This document shows positions 43,445-51,866 of a stretch of DNA of 64,000 nt, piece after piece. Within the stretch, counting starts at the first letter, position 1, and each line of letters begins with the position of its first letter. Under the pieces are notes generated by a model. That model made no database searches. It saw only the letters and a list, made by a program, of their open reading frames with translations, and had not been told where the DNA came from. Origin of the DNA: Aquitalea magnusonii (GTDB lineage Bacteria; Pseudomonadota; Gammaproteobacteria; Burkholderiales; Chromobacteriaceae). The stretch lies in assembly GCF_002217795.2 (NCBI RefSeq), contig NZ_AP018823.1, positions 2,356,001-2,420,000 of the forward strand, in the 5' to 3' direction. The position numbers and the translations under genes are program-made.

Positions 43445-43843
43445 ATGAGCGACCCGAAATCCATCAGCGACGCCGACTGGCGCGCCCGGCTCAGTCCGGA
43501 ACAATACCGCGTCACCCGCCAGGGGGGCACCGAACGTCCCTTCAGTGGAGAGCACTACCGGCGTAGCGAGCGCGGTGACTATCACTGCATCTGCTGCGGC
43601 AGCCTGCTGTTCCACTCCGACACCAAGTTTGACGCAGGCTGCGGCTGGCCCAGTTTCTGGGCCGAAGCCGCCGGTGAGCGCATCAAGCGTCTGCGCGACA
43701 CCTCGCACGGCATGATCCGGGTGGAAGTACGCTGCGCCGACTGTGACGCCCATCTGGGCCATGTATTTCCCGACGGGCCGGAACCCACCGGCGAACGCTA
43801 CTGCATCAATTCGGTATGCCTGAGCTTCAAACCGGCGCCGTGA
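43445..43843 (+). CDS. msrB: Peptide-methionine (R)-S-oxide reductase
   Basis: This 132-residue MsrB repairs methionine-R-sulfoxide in proteins. Zn-binding CxxC pairs are CICC and CADC. The catalytic cysteine is in RYCINSVC, and GCGWPSFW is the family core. CGAGG sits 7 nt before the ATG at 43445; another ATG at 43439 is less well spaced. It lacks a signal peptide, so it acts in the cytoplasm. It is convergent with the cyclase gene. Confidence 0.95.
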   Translation: MSDPKSISDADWRARLSPEQYRVTRQGGTERPFSGEHYRRSERGDYHCICCGSLLFHSDTKFDAGCGWPSFWAEAAGERIKRLRDTSHGMIRVEVRCADCDAHLGHVFPDGPEPTGERYCINSVCLSFKPAP

Positions 43844-43851
43844 AAGACAAC

Positions 43852-45039
43852 TCAGCCCGCCACCGCAGCCGAGATGCCCGGACTGACATGCACCCGGTTG
43901 CGGCCATGGTTCTTGGCCTCGTACAGGGCTTGGTCGGCGCGGCGACATAGCTGGTCGAAGCTTTCACCACCATGCCAGCCCGCCACGCCGATGCTGATGC
44001 TGTAGCGGCAATGCCCAAAACTGCTGCAGACCAGATGCTGCTGCGCCTGCTGCCGCAAGCGCTCGGCCACCTGCCATGCCGCCTCCACCGTGGTATCCGG
44101 CAGCATGATGGCAAACTCCTCTCCCCCCAGCCGGCCCAGCGCATCACGGCTGCGCAGATGTCCGCGCACCATGTCGGCAAAGGCCCGCAGCACCTCATCA
44201 CCCGCCGCATGGCCATAGGTGTCGTTGATGGCCTTGAAGTGATCCAGATCGATCAATAACAGCGTCAGCGGCTGATGGGTGGCGGCCGCGTGCAGTATCT
44301 GCTGCTGGCCGATGGTAAACAGATGCTTGCGGGACAGCGCGCCGGTCATGAAATCGCGGTTGGCCGCATTCTCCGCCTCGGTTTGCAGCGATTCGTGCAG
44401 CATCAGCACCGCCGCCATGGACAAGGCGGGCATGATGGCCGCCCCCAGACACAGCAGCATGATGTTCCAGCCACTGGCCAGCATGATATTGGTGGGCGCG
44501 GGGTGTAGTGTGTAGAAATAGACGCTGCGCACCAGTTGGGTCAGGGCAAAGACACAGGCCAGTACCGTAAGCAAGCGGTAATGAACGCTGCTGCGCCGGC
44601 CACGGTAATGTTTCAGCATCAAGTAGGCAGTTGCCGTACACACCGCTGCACTGTAGGCAGAAATGGCCATCACACGCATGGGCAAGCTGTCATTGCCGTA
44701 GCGCCAGTAAGTGACGGCCAGCACCTGCAGCAGCGCACCGCCCAGCAGCCAGTTCCAGCGCGCTGGCTGGCCCAGGAAATAGGCACAGCCGGCATAATAC
44801 AAGGCGACAGACAGCGCCAGGATGCCATTGGCCACAACAATGGAAATACTGTCGGGAATCAGCCCGCGCAAACCCAGCAAGGGCAGATAGATCACTACCG
44901 CAACATTGGCCAGCAGCCACTCCCGTGCGCCGGGCAGGCCGCTGCGCCGCAGCGAAGCCAGCGCCATGCACAGCGCCAGACTCAGCAATTCGGTGGTGAG
45001 AAAGATCGGAGCCAAAACCAGTACGGGGTCGATAGTCAT
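43852..45039 (-). CDS. Membrane diguanylate cyclase (GGDEF), paralogue 2
   Basis: This 395-residue protein has the same domain order as the cyclase at 16520-17686: a hydrophobic N-terminal half (residues ~1-210) and a GGDEF domain with GGEEF. An RxxD inhibitory site (RSRD) lies five residues before GGEEF. I use the ATG at 45039 because it lines up with the start of the paralogue; the frame is open upstream to 45153. The sensory halves clearly align (WLLANVAVVIYLPLLGLRG), so they are paralogues with related, unknown inputs. Confidence 0.87.
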   Translation of the reverse strand: MTIDPVLVLAPIFLTTELLSLALCMALASLRRSGLPGAREWLLANVAVVIYLPLLGLRGLIPDSISIVVANGILALSVALYYAGCAYFLGQPARWNWLLGGALLQVLAVTYWRYGNDSLPMRVMAISAYSAAVCTATAYLMLKHYRGRRSSVHYRLLTVLACVFALTQLVRSVYFYTLHPAPTNIMLASGWNIMLLCLGAAIMPALSMAAVLMLHESLQTEAENAANRDFMTGALSRKHLFTIGQQQILHAAATHQPLTLLLIDLDHFKAINDTYGHAAGDEVLRAFADMVRGHLRSRDALGRLGGEEFAIMLPDTTVEAAWQVAERLRQQAQQHLVCSSFGHCRYSISIGVAGWHGGESFDQLCRRADQALYEAKNHGRNRVHVSPGISAAVAG

Positions 45040-45225
45040 GATCAGTATCAATACCGGCTTGAGCAGCCGGTCACGCCGCCTTGCCGGCAGAGATAGCCAA
45101 CTTCGCGGGATGCAATTCAGCTTTATACCAAAAATGACAGCCGACATCAGCATTTAAAACAAATATTCACATACACCGCCCCGACAGGCACAATCAGCAC
45201 AGTTTCCATTCCTCCTGGCCACACC

Positions 45226-45426
45226 ATGCCTGCTACCGGACAATCCACTGCCCCGCGCCCCGGCTGCCTGGCTTGCCGCCATTACCACATCAGCCATGAT
45301 GCGCGCTTTCCCTATGCCTGCCGCGCACTACACATCAAGAGCAAGCGCCAGCCCTGCATCGATGTGCTGGAAGCATCCGGCCAGCCCTGTTTGTACCGGC
45401 AGCAGAAAACTGCGCCACCGTCTTGA
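45226..45426 (+). CDS. Small cysteine-rich protein, conserved type
   Basis: This 66-residue protein has five cysteines: C14 and C17 in CLACRHY, C32 in FPYACRAL, C44, and C55 in SGQPCLY. The pattern C..C..Y...HD..FPY.CRA...KS....P...V..ASGQPC resembles a small conserved proteobacterial family that databases often mislabel as uracil-DNA glycosylase. A bound metal is likely. It has no signal peptide. Confidence 0.72.
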   Translation: MPATGQSTAPRPGCLACRHYHISHDARFPYACRALHIKSKRQPCIDVLEASGQPCLYRQQKTAPPS

Positions 45427-45648
45427 AAGCCTGCGCCGCTGTCACCATCTGACAGTGTCGATTCCGGTTTTCCTTTTCCCGGCCCTTGCGGCGCATTACC
45501 ATGCAGAACAGGAATTCCAGCGGCAGTCCTCAGCTGTCGCTTGCTATACACGTCACGGATAAACAGCGGCTGGCAGGGCGATTCCCCATGGGCAACTGCC
45601 TTTGCCGGGATCACACCAGTCCATCGAAGATAAAGGCCCAAGCCCACC

Positions 45649-46356
45649 ATGAGCAAAACGGATAACAACGCCACGCCGACAGAAAGCGTTTCTTCGCGCA
45701 TACGCTACCGTCTTCAGAATGCCGGCGTGCGCTTTCACGCCAATGACAATATTGCCGACTTCATCGAAGGCGATGAGCTGGATTTGCTGCAACAGGAAGT
45801 GGCAGCCAAGATGCAGGGGGTGCTGGAAAGCCTGGTCATCGATACCGTCAACGACCACAACACGCAGGATACCGCGCGGCGTGTCGCCAAGATGTTCGTG
45901 CGCGAAGTGTTTCGTGGCCGTTATGTTGCCAGCCCGCCCAATACCGAATTTCCCAATATCGAGCAGCTGAACGAGCTGATGATTGTGGGGCCGATCACGG
46001 TACGCAGCGCCTGCTCCCACCACCTCTGCCCCATCATGGGCCGGGTGTGGGTGGGGGTGATGCCCAATGAGCACTCCAATCTGATCGGCCTGTCCAAGTA
46101 CGCCCGCCTGATTGACTGGGTGATGACCCGCCCGCAAATCCAGGAAGAAGCAGTCATGCAGATTGCCGACCTGCTGATGGACAAATTGCAGCCGGACGGC
46201 CTGGCCATCGTCATGGAGGCCGATCATTTCTGCATGCACTGGCGCGGGGTGAAAGACAGTAACTCCAAGATGACCAACAGCGTAATGCGCGGCTCCTTCC
46301 TGCGCGACGCCAACCTGCGCCGGGAATTCCTGTCGCTGCTGCACAAAGGAAACTGA
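45649..46356 (+). CDS. folE: GTP cyclohydrolase I
   Basis: This 235-residue FolE converts GTP to dihydroneopterin triphosphate, the first step of folate and pterin synthesis. Zn ligands are the Cys and His in SACSHHLCPIMG and the Cys in DHFCMHWRG. LIGLSKYARLIDW is the family's GLSK motif, and DTARRVAKMF is also typical. The BLUF gene starts 1 nt after its stop. Confidence 0.92.
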   Translation: MSKTDNNATPTESVSSRIRYRLQNAGVRFHANDNIADFIEGDELDLLQQEVAAKMQGVLESLVIDTVNDHNTQDTARRVAKMFVREVFRGRYVASPPNTEFPNIEQLNELMIVGPITVRSACSHHLCPIMGRVWVGVMPNEHSNLIGLSKYARLIDWVMTRPQIQEEAVMQIADLLMDKLQPDGLAIVMEADHFCMHWRGVKDSNSKMTNSVMRGSFLRDANLRREFLSLLHKGN

Positions 46357-46357
46357 G

Positions 46358-46783
46358 ATGCTTGTTCGCCTGATTTATGCCAGCCGCAGCACCACCCCCA
46401 TCACCAGCGAACTGGTGAAGCAGATTCTGGATGCAGCCCACCAGCACAATCCCGAACGCGGCATCACCGGTGTACTGTGCTACGGGGATGGCGTGTTTGT
46501 GCAGGCACTGGAAGGTGGACGGACCGAGGTGAATGCGCTGTATCAGGCCATTTGCCGTGACAGCCGTCACCGCGACGTCACCTTGCTGACTTATGCGGAA
46601 GTCGATCAGCGCGAGTTTGCCTGCTGGTCGATGGCGCAGGCACCGCTGGACAAGAAAAATGCCGCACTGCTGCTGCGGCATTCTTCCAGCCCGGTGCTGG
46701 ACCCTTTCCGCCTGAGCGGCCAGACTACCAGCCGTTTGCTAAGCGAACTGGGGAGTTCCGGCGGTCTGCGCTCCAAGGGCTAG
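46358..46783 (+). CDS. BLUF-domain blue-light sensor, single domain
   Basis: This 141-residue protein is a BLUF flavin photoreceptor with a short helical cap. The photocycle residues are present: Tyr7 (LIYASR), Asn31, Gln49 (FVQALEG), Trp90 and Met92 (CWSMA). No output domain is attached, so it must signal by binding a partner. It starts 1 nt after folE, which implies translational coupling with pterin synthesis. Confidence 0.9.
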   Translation: MLVRLIYASRSTTPITSELVKQILDAAHQHNPERGITGVLCYGDGVFVQALEGGRTEVNALYQAICRDSRHRDVTLLTYAEVDQREFACWSMAQAPLDKKNAALLLRHSSSPVLDPFRLSGQTTSRLLSELGSSGGLRSKG

Positions 46784-46786
46784 CGC

Positions 46787-48103
46787 CTAGGCCAGCGGCA
46801 GGGTGATGCTGACACGCAGCCCACCCTGCGGCAGATTGGCCGCCTTGATACGGCCATGATGGGTCTGCACGATGCGATGCGCCATCGCCAGACCCAGCCC
46901 GTAGCCGCCTGGCTGATTGTTCTGTTCGCTACGGAAGAAAGGCTCGAAGATGGTTTCGAGTTCATGTTCCGGCACACCGGGGCCGCAGTCACACACTTCA
47001 ATGCTGACTTCGGCTGCGCCGCGCACCACTGCCAGCGACACCGCACTGCCCTTGCGGGTATGGTGAATGGCATTGCGTACCACGTTTTCCAGCGCACGCG
47101 ACAGCAGTTCCGGCTGCATCATCACTTCCGCCATATCGGTCTGCAGCAGCACGATGCTGCAATCATTGGCCTGTGCCTCGAATTCGGCATCCGGCACCAA
47201 CTCTTCCAGCAATACATCGATTGCCAGACGCTCCGGCGGATGCTGGGCGCTCTCGGCATCCAGCCTGGCCAGCGCCAGCACCTCGCCCACCAGCGCATCC
47301 ATGCGGCCGGATTCACGCTCGATACGCTCCAGCCATTCATCCAGACGATCAGGCTGCTGCCGTGCCAGATCCACCGCAGCATTCAGCCGGGCCAAGGGCG
47401 AGCGCAGCTCGTGTGACACATCGTGAAACAGGCGGCGCTGCCCCACGATCAACTGCTTCAGCCTTTGCGCCAGACTGTCGAAATCACGTCCCAGATCAGC
47501 CAGCTCATCACGCCGCCCGCCTATCTTGTCGGCAAGATTGATGTCCATCTGGCCCTTGGCCACGGATTGGAATGCCTCGCTCATCAGATGGATGGGTTTG
47601 GACAGATAGCGCGCCAGGATGGCACCAAACAGCAGGCTTGCCAGCAGGGCGGCAAGCACTGGAATCAGGGGAATCGGCCCCGGATCTTCCGGCCCGCCGC
47701 GTCCCGGACCGCCCGGCATGCCCGGCGGCCCTGGCGGTAACAATACCAAGCGGTAATGTCTGCCATCCGGCAGGCTGACCTCACGCCGGGGACGGGGACC
47801 GAAGTGGTCCAGTACCGGTACCGAGCGCCCCAGCAGGTCATGCCCCTGGTCGTCCAGCACATACAGATAATTGCGACCATGCGGCTGCATGCCGGCCAGT
47901 TGCTTGCGCAAGGCGGCAGGCCCTTCATAGCGCAGCAGGGAAGCGGCCAGATCCAGTACCGTGCCATCCATCGGATGGTGCTCTTCGATGGCGGCGGCGG
48001 TATCGCTACGGTGCTTGATCCAGAAAAACGCCCCCACCCCGACCACGGTGCTGATTTGCGCCAGCCACAAGATGAGAAACAGCTTCCAGAACAAGCGTCC
48101 CAT
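46787..48103 (-). CDS. cpxA: CpxA-like sensor histidine kinase
   Basis: This 438-residue membrane kinase has TM1 (FLILWLAQISTVVGVGAFF), a periplasmic domain of ~130 residues ending in a Pro/Gly-rich stretch (PPGPPGMPGGPGRGG), TM2 (IPLIPVLAALLASLLFG), HAMP (LSKPIHLMSEA), a HisKA box with His231 (HDVSHELRSPLARLN) and an ATPase domain with NAIHHT and GYGLGLAM. It follows the response regulator by 1 nt. The envelope-stress role of CpxA is inferred from the CpxR box upstream of the operon. Confidence 0.87.
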   Translation of the reverse strand: MGRLFWKLFLILWLAQISTVVGVGAFFWIKHRSDTAAAIEEHHPMDGTVLDLAASLLRYEGPAALRKQLAGMQPHGRNYLYVLDDQGHDLLGRSVPVLDHFGPRPRREVSLPDGRHYRLVLLPPGPPGMPGGPGRGGPEDPGPIPLIPVLAALLASLLFGAILARYLSKPIHLMSEAFQSVAKGQMDINLADKIGGRRDELADLGRDFDSLAQRLKQLIVGQRRLFHDVSHELRSPLARLNAAVDLARQQPDRLDEWLERIERESGRMDALVGEVLALARLDAESAQHPPERLAIDVLLEELVPDAEFEAQANDCSIVLLQTDMAEVMMQPELLSRALENVVRNAIHHTRKGSAVSLAVVRGAAEVSIEVCDCGPGVPEHELETIFEPFFRSEQNNQPGGYGLGLAMAHRIVQTHHGRIKAANLPQGGLRVSITLPLA

Positions 48104-48104
48104 A

Positions 48105-48791
48105 TCAGGCCTTGATGAACTGATAACCGCGTCGCACCACGGTCTGAATGCAGATGCGGCCCGGTGCCACGCGCGACAGCTTTTGCCGGATGCTGCTCAT
48201 GTGTACATCCACACTGCGGTCAAAACGCGCCAGCGGACGGCCCAGCGCCTGCTTGGACAGCACGTCCTTGCCAACCGGCTGGCCGGCATGGCGCACCAGC
48301 AGTTCCAGCAGGCTGTATTCGGTACTGGTCAGCTCCAGCGTCTGTTCGCCCCATTGGGCACGACGCTCGCCCGGCCACATGGTGAGCGGCCCCTCGCGCA
48401 GCACATCGGTTTCGTGCGCCGGCTGCGGCTGATTGCCGGTGCGACGCAGGATGGCGCGGATGCGCGCCAGCAGCTCGCGCGGGGTGCAGGGCTTGGGCAC
48501 ATAGTCATCGGCACCCAGCTCCAGTCCCAGCACACGGTCAGTGTCATCACCACGCGCAGTCAGCATCAGCACCGGCAACATGCTGTGCTCCCGCACCCGC
48601 CGCAGCACTTCCACCCCGCTCAGTCCGGGCATCATGACATCCAGCACCATCAGGTCGAACTGACCGGACAGTGCCTGCACCACGGCGCTGGTGCCATCGC
48701 TTACTTTCTGAACCAGGCAGGACTCTCGCTCCAGGTAGCTGCCCAGCATGTCGGCCAATTCAATATCGTCATCAACCAGCAGTATTCGCAT
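48105..48791 (-). CDS. cpxR: CpxR-like OmpR-family response regulator
   Basis: This 228-residue protein has a receiver domain with Asp51 as phospho-acceptor (LMVLDVMMPG), Thr in LMLTARG and Lys in YVPKPC, followed by a winged-helix OmpR-type DNA-binding domain (LTSTEYSLLELLVRHAG, then DVHMSSIRQKL). A perfect GTAAA-N5-GTAAA site lies ~90-100 bp upstream on the coding strand, the recognition sequence of CpxR, so it probably controls itself. Confidence 0.87.
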   Translation of the reverse strand: MRILLVDDDIELADMLGSYLERESCLVQKVSDGTSAVVQALSGQFDLMVLDVMMPGLSGVEVLRRVREHSMLPVLMLTARGDDTDRVLGLELGADDYVPKPCTPRELLARIRAILRRTGNQPQPAHETDVLREGPLTMWPGERRAQWGEQTLELTSTEYSLLELLVRHAGQPVGKDVLSKQALGRPLARFDRSVDVHMSSIRQKLSRVAPGRICIQTVVRRGYQFIKA

Positions 48792-49354
48792 TTTCCATCC
48801 TGATTTATCGCATTCCCCCCTCTCCTGGGAGGCTGTCGGCAGACATGATCCACATCACGGCCGGCTGCGGGTGAAGTTTTACTGGCATTTACACTGATTT
48901 ATAGTGCTTTACCGCCCGCTAACCGTTTTTAACCGGCGACCCACGCATCATGGCAAACGGTAGCCGCCTGCCCGCTTGCCCCGGGTCCCTCTCTCATTGA
49001 TGGCGGCTACCTTCTGACGCAACGGCAAAATTTGCCTGCAGACCGGCCATCAACCGTGACAAGCCCTTGTCTGCAATCAATATTTACAATTTTCCGGCGG
49101 CAAGTGCCTGCTGGCAGCGGCAATTTTTTCCATCGCTGCCAACTGCCGGAAATCCACGACAGGCGACACCTTAGCAGAGCATGGCGTTTTTGCCGCGACA
49201 GGCGACAAACGCTAACACTTCCTAACAGGTTTTTACATTTTCACCGTCACACACTGGCCTGGAACTTGCCTTGCTGCAGCAGCACGCCTGCCGTCATGCG
49301 CCGCATCGATGGCAACAGCGCACCGCTCACCAGCGCGTATCAGGAGCCATCATC
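48792..49354. other. Divergent regulatory region, cpxR / Ser-rich gene
   Basis: This 563-bp gap has no gene that I can support. It holds a CpxR box (48878-48892), TAAC-N6-TAAC on each side (48920-48933 and 49213-49226), and a direct repeat CGACAGGCGACA (49157-49168 and 49196-49207). The size is large for two promoters, and a small RNA cannot be excluded. Confidence 0.5.
48878..48892 (-). promoter_or_regulatory. CpxR box upstream of cpxRA
   Basis: The minus strand reads GTAAA-TGCCA-GTAAA, an exact match to the CpxR recognition sequence GTAAA-N5-GTAAA. It lies 87-101 bp upstream of the response regulator start, on its coding strand, which supports autoregulation. Confidence 0.75.
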
Positions 49355-50026
49355 ATGAGCATTTCAGGAATCAGCAGCAGCACTTCGGTTTATGGCAGCC
49401 TGCTGGGCAGCAGCCAGGCCAGCACAACAAGTACGGGCAGCGAAGTACGCCACCACGGTAAGCACCGCGGCAGCAACGATGCCTTCATGCAAAGCGTGGA
49501 GCAGGCACTAAGCCAGTTGGGCATCTCCTTGCAACCACCGTCGTCCAGCAGCAGCACGGCAAACAGTAGCGGCAGCAATGCCGGCACAGCCGCAGTACAA
49601 CCACCTCCGCCGCCACCGGATGATGACGACGACAGCGACAGCAGCCTGACCAGCAGCAGCACGCAAAACCCGATGCAGGCCATGCACACCTTCCTGCATG
49701 ACCTGTTTGCAGCGCTGAAGTCAACCAGTACGGCGGATAGCAGCAGTGACAGCAGCACGGCCTACGGCAATGCCGAAAGCCAGTTGCAAAGCCTGATCCA
49801 GCAACTGTCCAGCAGCTCCGGCACGCTGAGCACCCTGCAAAGCGATTTCAACAATCTGCTCAGCAGCGTCCAGCAGGCCAATGGCAGCAGCGACAGTAGT
49901 GCAAGCGGCAGCAGCACCTCGGCCAATCTGCAATCTTTCCTGAGCGCGCTGTTGCAAAACCTGCAGCACAGCCAGAGCAACAGCTACACCAGCTCGGTGG
50001 GCAGCCTGCTCAGTACCCAGGGTTGA
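49355..50026 (+). CDS. Ser-rich, low-complexity protein of unknown function
   Basis: This 223-residue protein is made mostly of Ser, Gln, Thr, Asn, Ala and Leu, with a basic patch (HHGKHRGSN), then PPPPPP followed by DDDDD (residues ~88-98). Helical stretches such as MHTFLHDLFAALK and LQSFLSALLQNLQ alternate with Ser runs. There is no classical signal peptide or lipobox; the N-terminus MSISGISSSTS resembles proteins exported without one, such as flagellar hook-type or type III substrates. CAGGAG precedes the ATG. It is divergent from cpxRA. I do not recognise a family. Confidence 0.7.
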   Translation: MSISGISSSTSVYGSLLGSSQASTTSTGSEVRHHGKHRGSNDAFMQSVEQALSQLGISLQPPSSSSSTANSSGSNAGTAAVQPPPPPPDDDDDSDSSLTSSSTQNPMQAMHTFLHDLFAALKSTSTADSSSDSSTAYGNAESQLQSLIQQLSSSSGTLSTLQSDFNNLLSSVQQANGSSDSSASGSSTSANLQSFLSALLQNLQHSQSNSYTSSVGSLLSTQG

Positions 50027-50042
50027 GCGTCCGGGTGCCGGC

Positions 50043-50969
50043 TCAGTCCTGATCTGGCACCGGTTCGCTGCCCGCCACATATTGTTGCAGGCGCAACTGC
50101 AGGAATTCGCGCAGGCGCACCACCAGCGGCGATAGCATCATGCGGTGGGGGCAGACCAGATACAGCGGCGCACGCTCGGTCTGATACTCGGTCAGCAAGG
50201 GCAGCAGGCGGCCGGCGCGCACATCGGCCAGCACATCCAGCCTGGATTTGTAGGCGATGCCCTGCCCGGCCACCGCCCAGCGGCGCACAATCTCGCCATC
50301 ATCACTATTGCACCGCCCGCCAACCAAAACGGTGGTCCACTCCCCTTGCCGGGCAAAACGCCAGCGTTCGTGCAGGGCATCGCCCAGCACCAGCCGCAGG
50401 CAGGCATGGGCGGTGAGATCTTCAGGGTGTTGCGGCCAGCCATGTGCTGCCAGGTAGGAAGGTGCGGCACACAGCAGCCGCCGATTATCCGGCAGCATGG
50501 GCAGGGCCACCAGGCTGGAATCCTCCGGCACGCCGTAGCGCAGGGCCACGTCCACCGGCATGCGGTACAAATCGGCCAGACGGTCGCTGATATGCAATTG
50601 CAGCCGTACGCCCGGATGCTCCGCCAGAAAGGCATCCAGCCAGGGACGCAGCAATTGCCTGCCGATATCGGAGGGCATGGACAGGCTGAGCTGCCCCTGC
50701 AGCGTCTGGCGGCCGGCAGCCAGCGCCTGCGCGCCGGCTTGCAAGGCATCCAGCGCAGTCCGGGCATGCTCCAGATAACGCTCGCCATCGGCAGTCAGCC
50801 GCAGGCTGCGGGTGGAACGCACCAGCAGATGGGTACCCAGCTCGCTTTCCAGCCGTTTGAGCGCGGCACTGGCCACCGCCGGACTGATATCCAGCGCACG
50901 AGCAGCGGCAGACAGGCTGCCCAGTTGTGCGGTGTGCAGCAGGATATGTAGATCTTCCAGCCGAACCAT
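50043..50969 (-). CDS. LysR-family transcriptional regulator
   Basis: This 308-residue regulator has an N-terminal winged helix (LHILLHTAQLGSLSAAARAL, then VASAALKRLE) and an effector domain from ~residue 88. It resembles the subgroup with RLTADGERYL after the wing, often adjacent to targets. The start at 50969 has AGGAGA upstream. The neighbour at 51043 is on the same strand and may be its operon partner, but no target site is obvious. Confidence 0.85.
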   Translation of the reverse strand: MVRLEDLHILLHTAQLGSLSAAARALDISPAVASAALKRLESELGTHLLVRSTRSLRLTADGERYLEHARTALDALQAGAQALAAGRQTLQGQLSLSMPSDIGRQLLRPWLDAFLAEHPGVRLQLHISDRLADLYRMPVDVALRYGVPEDSSLVALPMLPDNRRLLCAAPSYLAAHGWPQHPEDLTAHACLRLVLGDALHERWRFARQGEWTTVLVGGRCNSDDGEIVRRWAVAGQGIAYKSRLDVLADVRAGRLLPLLTEYQTERAPLYLVCPHRMMLSPLVVRLREFLQLRLQQYVAGSEPVPDQD

Positions 50970-51042
50970 GATTTCTCCTGCAACCGCCATCCGCTCCGGT
51001 CACACCTTCAAGCGGAAAGGACGACAAGGACTTGCCTGCCGC

Positions 51043-51849
51043 TCAGGGCAGGAAGGACTTCATATTGTATTTGCTGACCAGTTGCTGATAAGCCGGGGTT
51101 TTGCGGAAGCGTCCAAGTGCGGCGACATAGGCATCAATGCGCTGTGCCGACATGGCTTTGCGTGAGAAACCGAGGTAGAAGTCACCAATCAGCCAGCGCG
51201 GCTCACGCAGCGCCACCACCTGGGATTGCAGCTCCGGCATGCGCATATCCAGCGACTGCAGCGATGTACCGTAGGCCACGGCAATGTCGATGCGTCCGGC
51301 CAGCAGCTTGGCAAACACTTCTTCCTTGGAGCTGGCTGTCATGTCTATCTGCCAGCACTCATGCATCGCCTGCTGCACGATGGCGCCATAAAAATAGTTG
51401 CTGGCCGCCGCCATGCGATAAGCGGCGTAACTGCAGGGACGGGCGCTGTCGGGAAAATGCTGGCGCTGGGCGCGCAGCACAAACAGGCCGGCATATTGTC
51501 GGTGCTGGATGGCCGCTGGCAGGAATACCGCATAGGCGTCGCGCTCCGGCGTGCGGGCCAGATAGCTGAGCGCATCCACTCGTCCAAGCTGCAGGCTGCG
51601 CAGGGCGCGCTGCCAAGGCATGGGCTTGTACACCACATGCCACCCCAGCCTGGCTGTCACCTCATCGATGACTTCCAGATGAAAACCGCCGTGGGTCTTG
51701 CCATCCCCCTGAACATACTCAAAAGGATGGTTATCGGACTCCTCCACCGCAACGGTAAAGTCCTGTGCCGCCACGCGGTGCTGCAGGCAGAGCCCGGCCA
51801 GCAACAACAGCCACTGGCCATGTGCCAGGCCGGCCTTCGCTTGCTTCAT
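51043..51849 (-). CDS. Periplasmic substrate-binding protein (SBP_bac_3 type)
   Basis: This 268-residue protein has a signal peptide (WLLLLAGLCLQHRVAAQ) and a type II periplasmic-binding fold. The lobes are visible as PFEYVQGDGKTHGGFHLEVIDEV and VFAKLLAGRIDIAVA. The family usually binds polar amino acids, but stand-alone members with no transporter genes nearby (as here) often act in sensing or are of unknown substrate. It has two cysteines in the mature part. Confidence 0.78.
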   Translation of the reverse strand: MKQAKAGLAHGQWLLLLAGLCLQHRVAAQDFTVAVEESDNHPFEYVQGDGKTHGGFHLEVIDEVTARLGWHVVYKPMPWQRALRSLQLGRVDALSYLARTPERDAYAVFLPAAIQHRQYAGLFVLRAQRQHFPDSARPCSYAAYRMAAASNYFYGAIVQQAMHECWQIDMTASSKEEVFAKLLAGRIDIAVAYGTSLQSLDMRMPELQSQVVALREPRWLIGDFYLGFSRKAMSAQRIDAYVAALGRFRKTPAYQQLVSKYNMKSFLP

Positions 51850-51866
51850 GAATGCCAGCTACCCTG

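Noticed and set aside
49619..49650. Frameshift or assembly slippage at the poly-Pro/poly-Asp run
   Set aside because: The frame continues on both sides with the same composition, and the repeats are made of varied codons rather than a homopolymer.
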